A stretch of DNA of 59,730 bases, taken from positions 1 through 59,730 of the IMG/VR virus record IMGVR_UViG_3300024520_000076. The stretch is one strand, 5' to 3'. Every line of letters starts with the position of its first letter. The stretch's first letter is position 1. Source of the DNA: a virus. Below are positions 17,803 to 26,323 of this stretch, piece after piece. The translations under genes were made by a program, and so were the position numbers. The notes under the pieces were generated by a model. It ran no database searches and was not told where the DNA came from. It saw only the letters and a program-made list of their open reading frames with translations.

Positions 17803-19182
17803 TTAAGCAGCAGGTGCGCTTGAATCCCTCTTAAAGAGGATAACAAACCCGAAGTCAGTCTTGATCGGCTTGGAAGCAGAAGAAAGAATTCCACGGAAGT
17901 ATCCAATAGTTCCATCTGGGTTATTCGTAGCATCTGGAATGTTGGTCCACTTGAAGTCACCCTTGTAGTTAACAGGGTCAAAGCTAATACCGCCACTTGC
18001 ACCACTAAGAGGTGAAGGGATAAGAGCTTCATAAACTTCTGGGTGGATTACATAAGCGGCCTCATATCCAGCAGTATCATAATCACCGTTCATGGAAACG
18101 ATCCCAGCAGCAACATTATATGGAGGTACTGCGGTAGGAATACCACTAGAGTCAATAGTGAAGCGAGGAGCCATATCATCAACCAAGTGGTAGAAACCAC
18201 GGAAGGACTTTTCAACTCCAAGAGGAGCGATCAAGTCACTGACAGCAGCATTGTTGTAACGAACGTCATCACGGAAACCTGCCTCAGTCTGAAGCTGGTA
18301 AGAAGCCTCAGAAGAAAGAACAATCCCGAAAATCGGACGGCCATTCTCACGACCATAAGCATTGTTTCCTCCTCCTTTACGTACAAGATTAAAATAAATC
18401 TTATCCAGTATTGCGTTGGAGACATTAGCCATGTTGGTAGCAACATTAGCAACTGTCGAAGACGAATTCTCGACGTTAGTTGTGTCATCTGTTGTAGATC
18501 CAACAATGTACATTCCCTCGAACGTATTATCTACAGTTGTGTTATCCGCATTTGTGCTATCAACAAGTGTCTTAATTGTAGAACCTGCTGTCTCGCAAAT
18601 AACAAGATTAGCGGCAAGTCTTTCAAATTCATCACGGTAACGTGTTTCCCAAGTATGCTTGGCTGATCTTGAAAGAAGATCAATTATAGACCTGAGCTGC
18701 TCTGATCTATGAGCAGCGAAACGTAAGTCCTCAAGGGAAACACGAGGCGACTCAATTGAGAGCTTCTTTAAAGAATACTGCTTCAACTGCCTACTTACAG
18801 AAGCGTAAGAGGTGTGGTTAATAGGAGTATTCTCCTGATTCATTGCATAATCAACAAGGTCTTCCTGACCTTGCCTTTTGGATGTACCAAAAGTGGTTGT
18901 CCCACGATCATCCAGCGCAATAGATTTCCAACTAGCTGCGTCAATTAATGCAGCTCCATCCGCAGCCTTAGTGGGAAGTGCTCTGTCGTAAATCAACGTA
19001 GTGAGATTATATCCCATCTGATCAGGAAAAGTTGTTTTCTTTACCAGATCAATCCACGGTGACGTGTGTAATAAGTTTTTATGAATATCAGAACCAATTC
19101 GGTTAGCTTCTTCGGCAAGAACCGTGTTTAAAGCGTTTGCTGAACTGGGACTGAAGGAATTTGCGATTGCTCCATCGGCCAT
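17803..19182 (-). CDS. Major capsid protein (likely)
   Basis: A 459-aa protein, the best coat-protein candidate by size, composition and position: scaffold-like gene upstream, hairpin terminator directly downstream. The N-terminal arm (MADGAIANSFSPSSANAL) is followed by a mixed alpha-beta body with TWETRYRDEFERLAANLVI and a late GIVSMNGDYDTAGYEAAYVIHP segment, typical of HK97-fold coat proteins of podo- and siphoviruses. No enzyme motif. The start has an A-rich leader (AAATAAATAAAATG) and no Shine-Dalgarno. Confidence 0.75.
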   Translation of the reverse strand: MADGAIANSFSPSSANALNTVLAEEANRIGSDIHKNLLHTSPWIDLVKKTTFPDQMGYNLTTLIYDRALPTKAADGAALIDAASWKSIALDDRGTTTFGTSKRQGQEDLVDYAMNQENTPINHTSYASVSRQLKQYSLKKLSIESPRVSLEDLRFAAHRSEQLRSIIDLLSRSAKHTWETRYRDEFERLAANLVICETAGSTIKTLVDSTNADNTTVDNTFEGMYIVGSTTDDTTNVENSSSTVANVATNMANVSNAILDKIYFNLVRKGGGNNAYGRENGRPIFGIVLSSEASYQLQTEAGFRDDVRYNNAAVSDLIAPLGVEKSFRGFYHLVDDMAPRFTIDSSGIPTAVPPYNVAAGIVSMNGDYDTAGYEAAYVIHPEVYEALIPSPLSGASGGISFDPVNYKGDFKWTNIPDATNNPDGTIGYFRGILSSASKPIKTDFGFVILFKRDSSAPAA

Positions 19183-19442
19183 TTTATTTATTTTCTATTT
19201 GTTTGTTAATTAAGTACAGACCGCTCCCCTTTATGGGCGTAAAGCGGCCTAGTTATAAAATAAGTCTGCGAGTCCTGCGAATTAGAACTAGTTTATGGCG
19301 AGAGCAGCCAAAGCAGGAATCAAGGTAAATGGAACACAGCCCATTGTTTAGGATTTACTAGAACTATTTAGGGCTAGAGCAACCACGCAATCCTATAACG
19401 TCTGAAATATAATACTAATAATTTAGATATGCAACAGGGTAT
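19183..19442 (-). promoter_or_regulatory. 260-base gap upstream of the capsid gene
   Basis: No gene is visible here. The gap separates the capsid gene from the small basic protein upstream and is the longest break in the structural block, so a promoter for strong coat protein expression could lie in it. A short imperfect repeat near 19220-19250 (CCGCTCCCC ... GGGCG ... AGCGGCC) could form a small hairpin. I see no convincing -35/-10 pair. Confidence 0.3.
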
Positions 19443-19748
19443 TTAGCGAGATGGTTTAAACCCCGCTCGCACCATAGCGGCCCTTTTTGCGCCCGCATCT
19501 TGCCCTTTAAACCCATCGTACTTAGATTGCTCTTTCTTGCGCTTATCCTCTTTTTTGAGCTGATACGTTTTTTCCTCTCTCTTGGTTGGGGATGCATCAA
19601 GAGCATAATTCCGATTATCCTCTATCATCTCCCTAGCAACCTGAGACGTACCAACAGAAACTTTATCATCGGGAGCTGTACGGCGGGCTTTGCGCCTTTT
19701 TACTTGTGAGCTTGCTTTGCGTAGCGCTTGTTGCTTTGGACTAGGCAT
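19443..19748 (-). CDS. Small highly basic protein
   Basis: A 101-aa protein very rich in Lys and Arg (VKRRKARR, KKEDKRKKEQSKYDGFKG), predicted helical or disordered. Such proteins in capsid operons can be internal DNA-binding or scaffold-like proteins. No recognisable domain. Confidence 0.55.
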   Translation of the reverse strand: MPSPKQQALRKASSQVKRRKARRTAPDDKVSVGTSQVAREMIEDNRNYALDASPTKREEKTYQLKKEDKRKKEQSKYDGFKGQDAGAKRAAMVRAGFKPSR

Positions 19749-19753
19749 ATCTA

Positions 19754-19945
19754 TTAAGGAGTCTCAGTTATATCTAAACCAATACAGAACTTAGGTGGGA
19801 GTGGTGTAGCCTGAATGTCTAAACTGACACTCGCAGAAGGGTTAGTGAATGGTATAGGAAGGCTGGCTCCTGTGTTAAGCGACTCACAGGAAACCCCACA
19901 AGCTAAAATTGATACGGCTCCAAGTATAATAAAGAATTTCTTCAT
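19754..19945 (-). CDS. Small lipoprotein
   Basis: A 63-aa protein from ATG 19945: a basic start (MKKFF), a hydrophobic core (IILGAVSILAC) and lipobox-like LAC or VSC sites, then a Pro-rich stretch (LPIPFTNP, TPLPPKF). It would be a lipoprotein at the cell envelope. It lies among other envelope-type small genes inside the structural block, so superinfection exclusion or a second o-spanin are possible roles. A longer frame to 20131 exists but lacks a sensible N-terminus. Confidence 0.55.
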   Translation of the reverse strand: MKKFFIILGAVSILACGVSCESLNTGASLPIPFTNPSASVSLDIQATPLPPKFCIGLDITETP

Positions 19946-19979
19946 AAAGGAAATAAACACCACTTGTAAGTAATTGCAA

Positions 19980-20336
19980 CTAAACACCCCACAGCACACG
20001 AATTCGTACCATCTCGGACTTAAACCAAGCATAAACCTGTCCTGCCGCGTCACGGTAGGATAAATTAAGCGAAACGCGCTGATTAAAACTTGTGCCTTGT
20101 AATGGTTGGAAAGGGCGAAACCAGTCAGCATTTGGATCTCCTTCTTGTTTTACCTCAAGAATATACCAGATAGGTCGATCCCACGTAGAGTCAGATAAGA
20201 AACTGACCTCGATCACGCCCATCGCGGGGAAATGAGCAATACTTAGTTCGGGTACTGGTGGCGTTGTGCCCCAGTGACCATCTGATTTTAGTGTTACAGG
20301 GGTTAAACACAGTATGGCTATTATTAGCCTTAACAC
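19980..20336 (-). CDS. Putative exported protein
   Basis: A 118-aa protein starting with GTG 20336. The N-terminus (LRLIIAILCLTPVTL) looks like a signal peptide, and the rest is beta-rich and aromatic (WYILEVKQEG, WFKSEMVRIRVLWGV). Together with the adjacent lipoprotein and membrane protein it forms an envelope-directed trio between the scaffold-like and capsid genes. Confidence 0.5.
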   Translation of the reverse strand: MLRLIIAILCLTPVTLKSDGHWGTTPPVPELSIAHFPAMGVIEVSFLSDSTWDRPIWYILEVKQEGDPNADWFRPFQPLQGTSFNQRVSLNLSYRDAAGQVYAWFKSEMVRIRVLWGV

Positions 20337-20337
20337 T

Positions 20338-20631
20338 TTAATCTCCCTTGCTGTGTCCGTTATAAAGTTTGGAGAGAACCTTAGCCATGTCGTTCTCCAA
20401 CATCCCGATTTTTAAGTTCTGTTTTACGTCATCGGGTAAAGAGCCGCTACCCCACTTGCCGGCGGGCCAATCACGGACAAAAACTGTGTGCTTCTCCACA
20501 TCCTTCGCCATCATCTGGATCTGGAAATTGTTGTGTTGTACATCTGACTGTAATTTGCTTGCCCACCATACAATACCACCCGCTTGTATTACTAAGCCTA
20601 CACCAATAGATATGAGGAACTTAGAGTCCAT
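20338..20631 (-). CDS. Small membrane protein
   Basis: A 97-aa protein with one N-terminal membrane helix (FLISIGVGLVIQAGGIVWWA) and a charged periplasmic or cytoplasmic part (MMAKDVEKHTVFVRDW) with a helical C-terminus. It resembles small holin-like or Rz-like phage membrane proteins. It sits one base from the scaffold-like gene and one base from the exported protein, so it is co-translated. A role in lysis or envelope exclusion is possible. Confidence 0.5.
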   Translation of the reverse strand: MDSKFLISIGVGLVIQAGGIVWWASKLQSDVQHNNFQIQMMAKDVEKHTVFVRDWPAGKWGSGSLPDDVKQNLKIGMLENDMAKVLSKLYNGHSKGD

Positions 20632-20632
20632 G

Positions 20633-21853
20633 CTAACCTCCTAAAGCAGCACTGATGGCCTCCTCAAAAGATAAATCCCCCGAAACAGTACTAGCAGAAT
20701 CAGAGGCGGGAGCCCCCGCCATAGTAGGCTCGGCTCCTTCGTACTCAGATAACTTAGACATAAGTACATCAGCTTCAGCGCGGGAAGACAAATACTCTCG
20801 GACAAGAGTAGGTAATAACTGAGCAGCTACAGAATTATAAGCAAAATCAACAGGGTGTACTGCCGAAGGATCTAGATCAGCCGCCTTTTCCTGTACCGAT
20901 GACATATCCAAACCCTCAACACCAGCTAAGAAAGGAAGCTTCTCCCCTACACGTTTAACTACATTACGAGTTATACTCTGACGTAACTCTGCCCTTTCAG
21001 CTAATTCAACTTGCTGCTTCTGCTCCTCCATATAATGAGCCTCTTTTAATGCAGCGTCAGCATTTTCATACAGGTTATTCCTACGCTCCATGATAGGATT
21101 TATATCTTCTATAATACGGTAAATAGAAGACTTGTCTCTGTCAGTAGCATCAGGGAGCAACTCCGCTAAAGCAGCATCCTGCCCTTCTGTGTCATCCAGC
21201 GCAATAGCATCTACCAAAGAATCATACTTAACATCGTACTTTTCAGCTATAACAGATGCCTTGTCCATTAAACGAGATAGCGGGTCCGATACCGCTTCTC
21301 TATACTGAGCCGTGTTCTCAAGATCATTAAACGATTTCTGTACTTCATACTCAGACAACTGATTCTTTAACGCATCAACATCGCGGCTCTCCGCAATAGC
21401 ACTAAGCTCCCCCATCTTAGACTCTTGCTCCCTAACAGTTTGCCTGAGAGTATCAAGTTCTGACTTATTGTCTTTTATCTCATCCTTTAGTTTCTTAAAC
21501 CTACTCGCCGCTTTAGGTGTCCAATCATCCCCAATGTCCTCAGATAAATCTTCTATGGGCTCCCCAACATTTAATTTTTCTTTTTCCTCCGTAGCCTCTT
21601 CCGTCTTCGCTTCAGTAGCCTCTTCCGTAGCCTCTTCCGTCTTCGCTTCAGTAGACTCTTCCGTCTTCGCTTCAGCGGGTTCCTCTACATGCACACCATC
21701 GAGAGGAGACTCAGTAATATTACTGAGTGCTTGGTCTAACGCATCAATAAAACTATCTTGCGATGTCTCTTGTGGTAATTCACTTACTGGGTCAGTTGCT
21801 TCCGCTTCAGCAGCGGGTGCTTCTAATGTTGCGGTGTCTGTATGTGCGTCCAT
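20633..21853 (-). CDS. Scaffolding-type protein
   Basis: A 406-aa acidic, helical protein. The N-terminal quarter is low-complexity with repeated EATEAKTEE units, the middle has a long coiled coil (KDNKSELDTLRQTVREQESKM), and the C-terminus is Gly/Ala/Ser-rich. Between portal and coat protein this is the layout of phage scaffolding proteins, which organise coat subunits and are absent from the finished head. The start overlaps the upstream small gene by 31 bases. The repeat has an imperfect DNA-level tandem near 21597-21672. Confidence 0.7.
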   Translation of the reverse strand: MDAHTDTATLEAPAAEAEATDPVSELPQETSQDSFIDALDQALSNITESPLDGVHVEEPAEAKTEESTEAKTEEATEEATEAKTEEATEEKEKLNVGEPIEDLSEDIGDDWTPKAASRFKKLKDEIKDNKSELDTLRQTVREQESKMGELSAIAESRDVDALKNQLSEYEVQKSFNDLENTAQYREAVSDPLSRLMDKASVIAEKYDVKYDSLVDAIALDDTEGQDAALAELLPDATDRDKSSIYRIIEDINPIMERRNNLYENADAALKEAHYMEEQKQQVELAERAELRQSITRNVVKRVGEKLPFLAGVEGLDMSSVQEKAADLDPSAVHPVDFAYNSVAAQLLPTLVREYLSSRAEADVLMSKLSEYEGAEPTMAGAPASDSASTVSGDLSFEEAISAALGG

Positions 21854-22128
21854 TCTTCAGGTGTTACGGTTGGTTTGTTCCCTTGTGTTTTTGTTAGTTT
21901 ATGTAAATCACTGAAAGCATCACGATATCCAGCGTACCATGCATGACGGTGGCTGTTAGTTCCTGCATCTCCCGCGATGTCTCCGTAGGAGGGTCCAGCG
22001 GTGTCTTTAAGGATCGCAACCGCCGTCTGGAAAGCCTCAGAACCCAAGACAGTTCGCAGTTCCTCAATTTTTTTGACATCTTTAAACCACCTATCTATCG
22101 GAATAGGTAAAACAACATTTTTTGGCAT
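21823..22128 (-). CDS. Small conserved virion-operon protein
   Basis: A 101-aa protein between portal and scaffold-like genes. It has a central SYGDIAGDAG segment and HRHAWYAGYRDAFSDLHKL, a pattern I associate with small proteins next to podovirus portals. No known function; possibly a head assembly accessory. Confidence 0.6.
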   Translation of the reverse strand: MPKNVVLPIPIDRWFKDVKKIEELRTVLGSEAFQTAVAILKDTAGPSYGDIAGDAGTNSHRHAWYAGYRDAFSDLHKLTKTQGNKPTVTPEEWTHIQTPQH

Positions 22129-22134
22129 TCTTTA

Positions 22135-24369
22135 TTATAATTCTTGGATCTCCATTGCGGTCTTTGCATCCCGTAACGATTGCTCCTGCTCAAACTTGGC
22201 TTGTTTGATTTGCATGTCAAGCTCAGCTTTTTGTTGTGCTATCTGCATTTTCATCTGGTGCTCCTGCATTTTAGCTTCCGCAGCAGGGTCAGGCCCTTCT
22301 TCAGTAGCCATATCTCCTTCAGCCGCACCCGCCTCCGTAGATTCACGCTGTAGTTTTTGAATATGCTTAGATGTGTTATTTATCATCTCTTCCGCATACT
22401 GTAACGCCTGTTTAGCTTGCCCGACTAACCCTTCCTGTAAAGGATCTCCCACAAGCTGCTCAGTAGTTGCCGCAATATGCTCATAAAATGCCTGTAGCGC
22501 AGGTAAAACAGCCGTAGGATCTGCTTGCCCAGCATCTAGCTGCTCAATAAGACCCATCAAGGCAGGAATGTGCTCCGCAAGATGCACTGCATGTAGCTCA
22601 GTCGTGACTACAGGAACTGGATTGCCCGCAGATAATTGTTGGTTTTCTAAGAACGCTATCTTTCCGTCTATCGTTGGCCTCGCTCCCTCGGCCACAGGGG
22701 CATACCTGTCAGCTAAATCATGACCCACACGAGTGGAAACTATGTCACGGGTAAGGTTCTTGCGCCCTACATCATCAAATGATCCCGCTATGCCTTGTAG
22801 CTCCCGTAACGCAACCAACCTGTTAGCATAAGATCCATTTCCAATAGACCTAACCGCTTTAGTCCTAGCTGTATCAAGACTCTTGATAAATGATTCCTGT
22901 ACCCCGCGCTCTGCACAACGACTATAAAATTCTTTCAACTCAGGATTGCCCTTCTTGCCCGACACAATCCTTCGGACTATTTCTTTAAGAAGCCTACCCC
23001 ATGATACATAGAACAGGTTTAAGGATGCACCAGATAAGCGGGTGCTAACATCTATGTCAGCTACCACCTGCATCTGATTCCTGTAAGGTGAACTCTGTTG
23101 AGGCCCGTATGTACTAACAGTATCAGTATTCTGAGCTAACTGGTTTGTAATATCCTCAAGAGCAGGTTGTACCCCAGTGCTCAAGTTAGGTGCAGCTTTT
23201 GTAATGATATTTACGTTGGGGGATAGGACAGCGTATGCTCCATAATAAGTGAACCCTAATTCATCTAGCGCCCTCTGGTTCTCTGGCTGAATCATAACCG
23301 CTGATCCTAACATCGCACCATCAATCATCTGGCAACGTAATCGGTTGCTCGTCTGAACGTGGTTAAAGATGCGATGCCCCAACCCGCGTATCGAATGGTA
23401 TGTGCCATTTGAACCCACACCATATGCGAACATCACGTACGCATGTTCTGGTTTTTCGTAACGGGAAATTTTTTCGTATAAGAATTTTTTAGGTTCCATC
23501 TCAGCGGAGATGTAATGAGATATACTTCCATCCAATTCCCTAACCCAAAAATGTAACACGGATATTGTAGGATTTTGATGCCCTCCATATATATCGTTGT
23601 TCTTCATCTCGGCTTGTAATGACTCCCAATCAGAATAATTATTTTTGGAGCTGCTCCTACCATCAGTAGTTACATTTTTAAGTAGCACTCTTTTTACCTC
23701 GTCCACATTCCATCCAACCTTTGCTGCCGCTTCAGGATTTTTGATAAAATTAAATAGCTCGTGCATGTGGTACTGCCTCCTACCAACAGCTACATCAATA
23801 GCCGCCTCAGAAGCAGGAGTCTGCCTCGGAATTAAAATATCAGCAAAACTCCCTACCCGAAATTTCCAGTCGTCTGGTGTATCAAAGTAGGTGATCCCTG
23901 TACCATGTTTTATGAACGTCGTACAAAGGCGCAAGTAGTGGGAATGGAATTCAGGCCAACTGCGTAGTAAATGAGTTATCTCTTCAGATACAATATCTTC
24001 CTGCTGGGTGATCTCACTGGGCTCTCCCTCCGTGCCCTTTACCTCCACTAGCTTTTCTAGTGAAGAGTAAAGGTCTACGTAGGCGGATAGCGAAATATCC
24101 AATAGCCGTTGAGCTTCACCAAAATTCAAATTAGTTTTAAGTCCCTGCCCACTTACGTTAAGCTGTGCTTGGTTGTATGGACTCGCCCCATCAAACATCG
24201 CATCCACCCTAGCTCGATTCACGGACGACTGCTCATCAGCTTTGCGAAGAGCTTGAAATAGACTCAGGGCGCTCTTTACATCTTTAATACGGCTTTTTAA
24301 AGGCTTACCTTTTTCGTCAAAAGTAGATAGTCCATCGAGTTCGTTCAGGGCATATGGGTCATGAGACAT
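22135..24369 (-). CDS. Portal protein (head-tail connector)
   Basis: A 744-aa protein, the expected size for a podovirus portal, which forms the ring through which DNA enters and leaves the head. The N-terminal third has the helical wing typical of portals (RLLDISLSAYVDLYSSLEKL), then a FRVGSFADILIPRQTP stem region. A GPQQSSPYRNQMQVVADID segment and a YRIVSGKKG-like helix lie further on. The last 80 residues are a Gln/Lys/Glu-rich coiled coil (MKMQIAQQKAELDMQIK). Position before scaffold and coat genes supports the call. Confidence 0.8.
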   Translation of the reverse strand: MSHDPYALNELDGLSTFDEKGKPLKSRIKDVKSALSLFQALRKADEQSSVNRARVDAMFDGASPYNQAQLNVSGQGLKTNLNFGEAQRLLDISLSAYVDLYSSLEKLVEVKGTEGEPSEITQQEDIVSEEITHLLRSWPEFHSHYLRLCTTFIKHGTGITYFDTPDDWKFRVGSFADILIPRQTPASEAAIDVAVGRRQYHMHELFNFIKNPEAAAKVGWNVDEVKRVLLKNVTTDGRSSSKNNYSDWESLQAEMKNNDIYGGHQNPTISVLHFWVRELDGSISHYISAEMEPKKFLYEKISRYEKPEHAYVMFAYGVGSNGTYHSIRGLGHRIFNHVQTSNRLRCQMIDGAMLGSAVMIQPENQRALDELGFTYYGAYAVLSPNVNIITKAAPNLSTGVQPALEDITNQLAQNTDTVSTYGPQQSSPYRNQMQVVADIDVSTRLSGASLNLFYVSWGRLLKEIVRRIVSGKKGNPELKEFYSRCAERGVQESFIKSLDTARTKAVRSIGNGSYANRLVALRELQGIAGSFDDVGRKNLTRDIVSTRVGHDLADRYAPVAEGARPTIDGKIAFLENQQLSAGNPVPVVTTELHAVHLAEHIPALMGLIEQLDAGQADPTAVLPALQAFYEHIAATTEQLVGDPLQEGLVGQAKQALQYAEEMINNTSKHIQKLQRESTEAGAAEGDMATEEGPDPAAEAKMQEHQMKMQIAQQKAELDMQIKQAKFEQEQSLRDAKTAMEIQEL

Positions 24370-24392
24370 TAATATATAAATTTAAGTCTTTT

Positions 24393-24908
24393 TCACTCAT
24401 CATCAAGAGGGAATGTCTTAGTACTGCCCCAAGCGGAATGAACCACTTTTTCAACCTGAACATTGCGCCTCGTGCCTTCGTAGTCGTATAACAAAACGTA
24501 AGGCTTTTTATTAGATTTGGATACGGACTCTTTAAGCAAATACCGTTTTCCCGCGTATTGTCCTCGGCGGGGAGGGTCCATGCAATAGATTGCCCCGTGC
24601 TGGGCCACAGCATAGCGAGGAAAGTCAGGGACGGTGATAGCCTTCAAGTGTACCTCGATATCCTCCCTAGTGAGCTCTGGGGGCTTTCTTTTGAAAATGG
24701 CTTCGGCTAATCGTTTGGTATCGACAATAACTTGGTTATTATAATTATTATATATTACAGAGTACCACCGACCACTCTTGAGCTGGGAAGAGACACGCTT
24801 GCCCTTCCTATATATAAATCCGTTAGTGTCTATTTCATACTTACTGAATTGCGGGATGGGGCGGCGCTCATTTGTTTCGAGGAGGGTGTGCATATCGGAG
24901 GTTAGCAT
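24393..24908 (-). CDS. NUMOD4-type DNA-binding protein, HNH lacking
   Basis: A 171-aa protein with two repeats of the type found in homing-endonuclease-associated modules: FSKYEIDTNGFIYRKGKRV with a later GRWYSVIYNNY, and FPRYAVAQHGAIYC with a later KPYVLLYDYEG ending in VHSAW. No HNH catalytic core is visible, so it may be a DNA-binding remnant or a domesticated regulator. ATG 24908 is chosen; TTG 24926 is also in frame. It is the first gene before the portal. Confidence 0.55.
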   Translation of the reverse strand: MLTSDMHTLLETNERRPIPQFSKYEIDTNGFIYRKGKRVSSQLKSGRWYSVIYNNYNNQVIVDTKRLAEAIFKRKPPELTREDIEVHLKAITVPDFPRYAVAQHGAIYCMDPPRRGQYAGKRYLLKESVSKSNKKPYVLLYDYEGTRRNVQVEKVVHSAWGSTKTFPLDDE

Positions 24909-24953
24909 AGAAAAGAATTGATTCAAATTAAATACATAAAGTTTTTATATATA

Positions 24954-24995
24954 CTCAATACAGTTTATAACCTTTACATTATAAATTGTATTGAG
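24954..24995. promoter_or_regulatory. 16-bp inverted repeat upstream of the structural operon
   Basis: CTCAATACAGTTTATA (24954-24969) is nearly the exact complement of TATAAATTGTATTGAG (24980-24995), with a G-T pair at one position and a 10-base loop. It lies in the AT-rich gap between the genes at 24908 and 25143. The symmetry could be an operator for a dimeric regulator or a stable hairpin. The G-U pair would form only in + strand RNA. Confidence 0.5.
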
Positions 24996-25142
24996 GTCTT
25001 AAAGAAAGTTTTCAATTTGTGTTTACACGTAAAACAGCTTGTTTTTATAATTACCATAAAAATGTATATACAATGGCATTACGCTCATTTTAATCTTGTT
25101 CAATTCTTTGTTAGCGCTCATTCCTGATTCTTGCGCTCTAAA

Positions 25143-25385
25143 TTATGAGCGGTTAGTCGTAAGCCCTTTTCGAGCCCTCCTCTTTGCCATAATACGCTCC
25201 TTATTTTTGGTGTAGTACTCTTCATTATAACTCCGCTGCTCTTTCGTCCACTTGGGGTTCTCAGCCCTCTTCCGATCCCTCATAGCTGCTATGCGGTCTT
25301 TATTCTTTTCGTAGTACTTACGCTGGTATTCGAGGCGTTTCTTCTTGTTATTCCTATAATATTCTTGCTTCTTTTCATCAGGCAT
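25143..25385 (-). CDS. Small basic protein with endonuclease VII-like N-terminal repeats
   Basis: An 80-aa Lys/Arg/Tyr-rich protein starting at ATG 25385. It consists of repeated YYxxNKxRI units (EYYRNNKKKRLEYQRKYYEKN; EEYYTKNKERIMAKRRARK). Such units precede the HNH domain in recombination endonuclease VII-like proteins, but no HNH follows here. It may bind DNA or be a truncated relative. Confidence 0.55.
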   Translation of the reverse strand: MPDEKKQEYYRNNKKKRLEYQRKYYEKNKDRIAAMRDRKRAENPKWTKEQRSYNEEYYTKNKERIMAKRRARKGLTTNRS

Positions 25386-25606
25386 ACTGAATCTTATAAG
25401 CGGGCCAAAAGAAGTCAAATTTTTTCTTATAACCCCCTATATATACAGATCAACACGCACAAAAACTCGTACACACAGGGGTGGCGTACCCCACAGAAGA
25501 ACCAAATCCACACGACTCATGGCTCATTGTACCCTGCACCGTTTACACGCCTATGGAATCCTGATTCATGCTTCTTGCTTCACGTTACCAGCTCCCACAA
25601 AAAAGT

Positions 25607-25655
25607 CAGGCTTCGCATTGTTTTTCGAGCGCAAGCGGTTAATAAGTTTAATGTT
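25607..25655. repeat. Direct repeat, copy 1
   Basis: CAGGCTTCGCATTGTTTTTC is followed by a GCGCAAGCG core and an AT-rich tail ending near AATGT. The first 22 bases are identical in the copy at 25752-25800; the rest is similar with scattered changes. Spacing is 145 bases. Confidence 0.65.
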
Positions 25656-25751
25656 TTATCATGCGGCGCTTCGCCTCGCTTTTTGCAAAAGCATCAGCGC
25701 ATCACCTTAGTTTACGTTTAAAGTGTAACCAATGTTAAATCAAAAGACAGA

Positions 25752-25800
25752 CAGGCTTCGCATTGTTTTTCGAACGCAAGCGAGTATTAAGCTCAATGTG
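25752..25800. repeat. Direct repeat, copy 2
   Basis: Second copy of the repeat at 25607-25655, here with CGAACGCAAGCG and a divergent tail ending in CAATGTG. The pair could be recombination scars or part of the structured locus. Confidence 0.65.
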
Positions 25801-25854
25801 TTGCGAAAGCGATTACGTTTAATGAGCACTTATATCGCCCACGCTTTCGTCCAC

Positions 25855-25924
25855 TTAAAGAGCACTAGCTTGGATCAGCCCCATCTCTTTCCGTGCTCTT
25901 TAAATTAAAAGGATGGGGCTGATC
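25855..25924 (+). ncRNA. Interleaved perfect stems, predicted H-type pseudoknot
   Basis: Arm A TTAAAGAGCAC (25855-25865) pairs perfectly with GTGCTCTTTAA (25893-25903, 11 bp). Arm B GATCAGCCCCATC (25873-25885) pairs perfectly with GATGGGGCTGATC (25912-25924, 13 bp). The order A-B-A'-B' cannot form two simple nested hairpins; both can form together only as a pseudoknot, or as two exclusive hairpins. Coordinates and complementarity were checked base by base. Function is unknown. Confidence 0.6.
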
Positions 25925-25981
25925 ATTGATCCCTGAATCTTGAATCCTGACTCATAGTCTAATAAGTATTCATGCAGGTCA

Positions 25982-26061
25982 TTTGTCTTTTCATCATGCT
26001 CCCCAAGCATGAGGAAAAGCCAAATAGGGGTTATCATTTTTCAAGTCAGTGAAAAGACAAA
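25982..26061 (+). promoter_or_regulatory. Hairpin with nested stem, overlaps the next terminator stem
   Basis: TTTGTCTTTTCA (25982-25993) pairs with TGAAAAGACAAA (26050-26061). Inside, TCATGCT (25994-26000) pairs with AGCATGA (26006-26012), and its CCCC loop could pair with GGGG at 26027-26030. The outer right arm shares bases 26058-26061 with the left arm of the hairpin at 26058-26157, so the two cannot both form fully. Confidence 0.5.
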
Positions 26062-26163
26062 GCGGGCTCTTAATCTCTTGAGGAGGGCATATATCCCGAT
26101 AGTTTTATTCTAGTGCCACGTCTAATAGATTATATATCCTCCTCAAGACCCGCTTTGTTTTTT
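26058..26163 (+). terminator. Long composite hairpin followed by a T-run
   Basis: CAAAGCGGG (26058-26066) pairs with CCCGCTTTG (26149-26157). CTTGAGGAGG (26077-26086) pairs with CCTCCTCAAG (26138-26147), and ATATAT (26089-26094) with ATATAT (26132-26137). T6 follows at 26158-26163. This has the form of an intrinsic terminator on the + strand with an unusually long, stepped stem. Confidence 0.6.
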
Positions 26164-26220
26164 CTAATTATAAGTTCATGTAGCTACGTCTTGGCTAAAG
26201 CCCCCCTGCTTCGCCGTTGT

Positions 26221-26297
26221 AAAAACAGGACAAGAATCACTATTCCACTCCCCCCTAATCAGGGGAAGTAAAACAGCTCCCTGTGTCCAGTTTTTTT
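26221..26297 (+). terminator. Second hairpin with T-run
   Basis: AAAAACAGGACA (26221-26232) pairs with TGTCCAGTTTTT (26284-26295) with one mismatch. An inner CCCCT/AGGGG hairpin lies at 26252-26265. The right arm runs into T7 (26291-26297). It looks like another + strand terminator, which suggests that the locus holds more than one transcript. Confidence 0.5.
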
Positions 26298-26323
26298 AAA
26301 CAGCATACACCGTTCATTCGCAC

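Noticed and set aside
18043-18666. 207-aa frame opposite the capsid gene
   Set aside because: Ser/Ile/Cys-rich mirror of the coat protein codons; no independent support.
19946-20131. Longer N-terminus for the lipoprotein at 19754
   Set aside because: The extra residues overlap the exported-protein gene and would hide the signal peptide that starts at ATG 19945.
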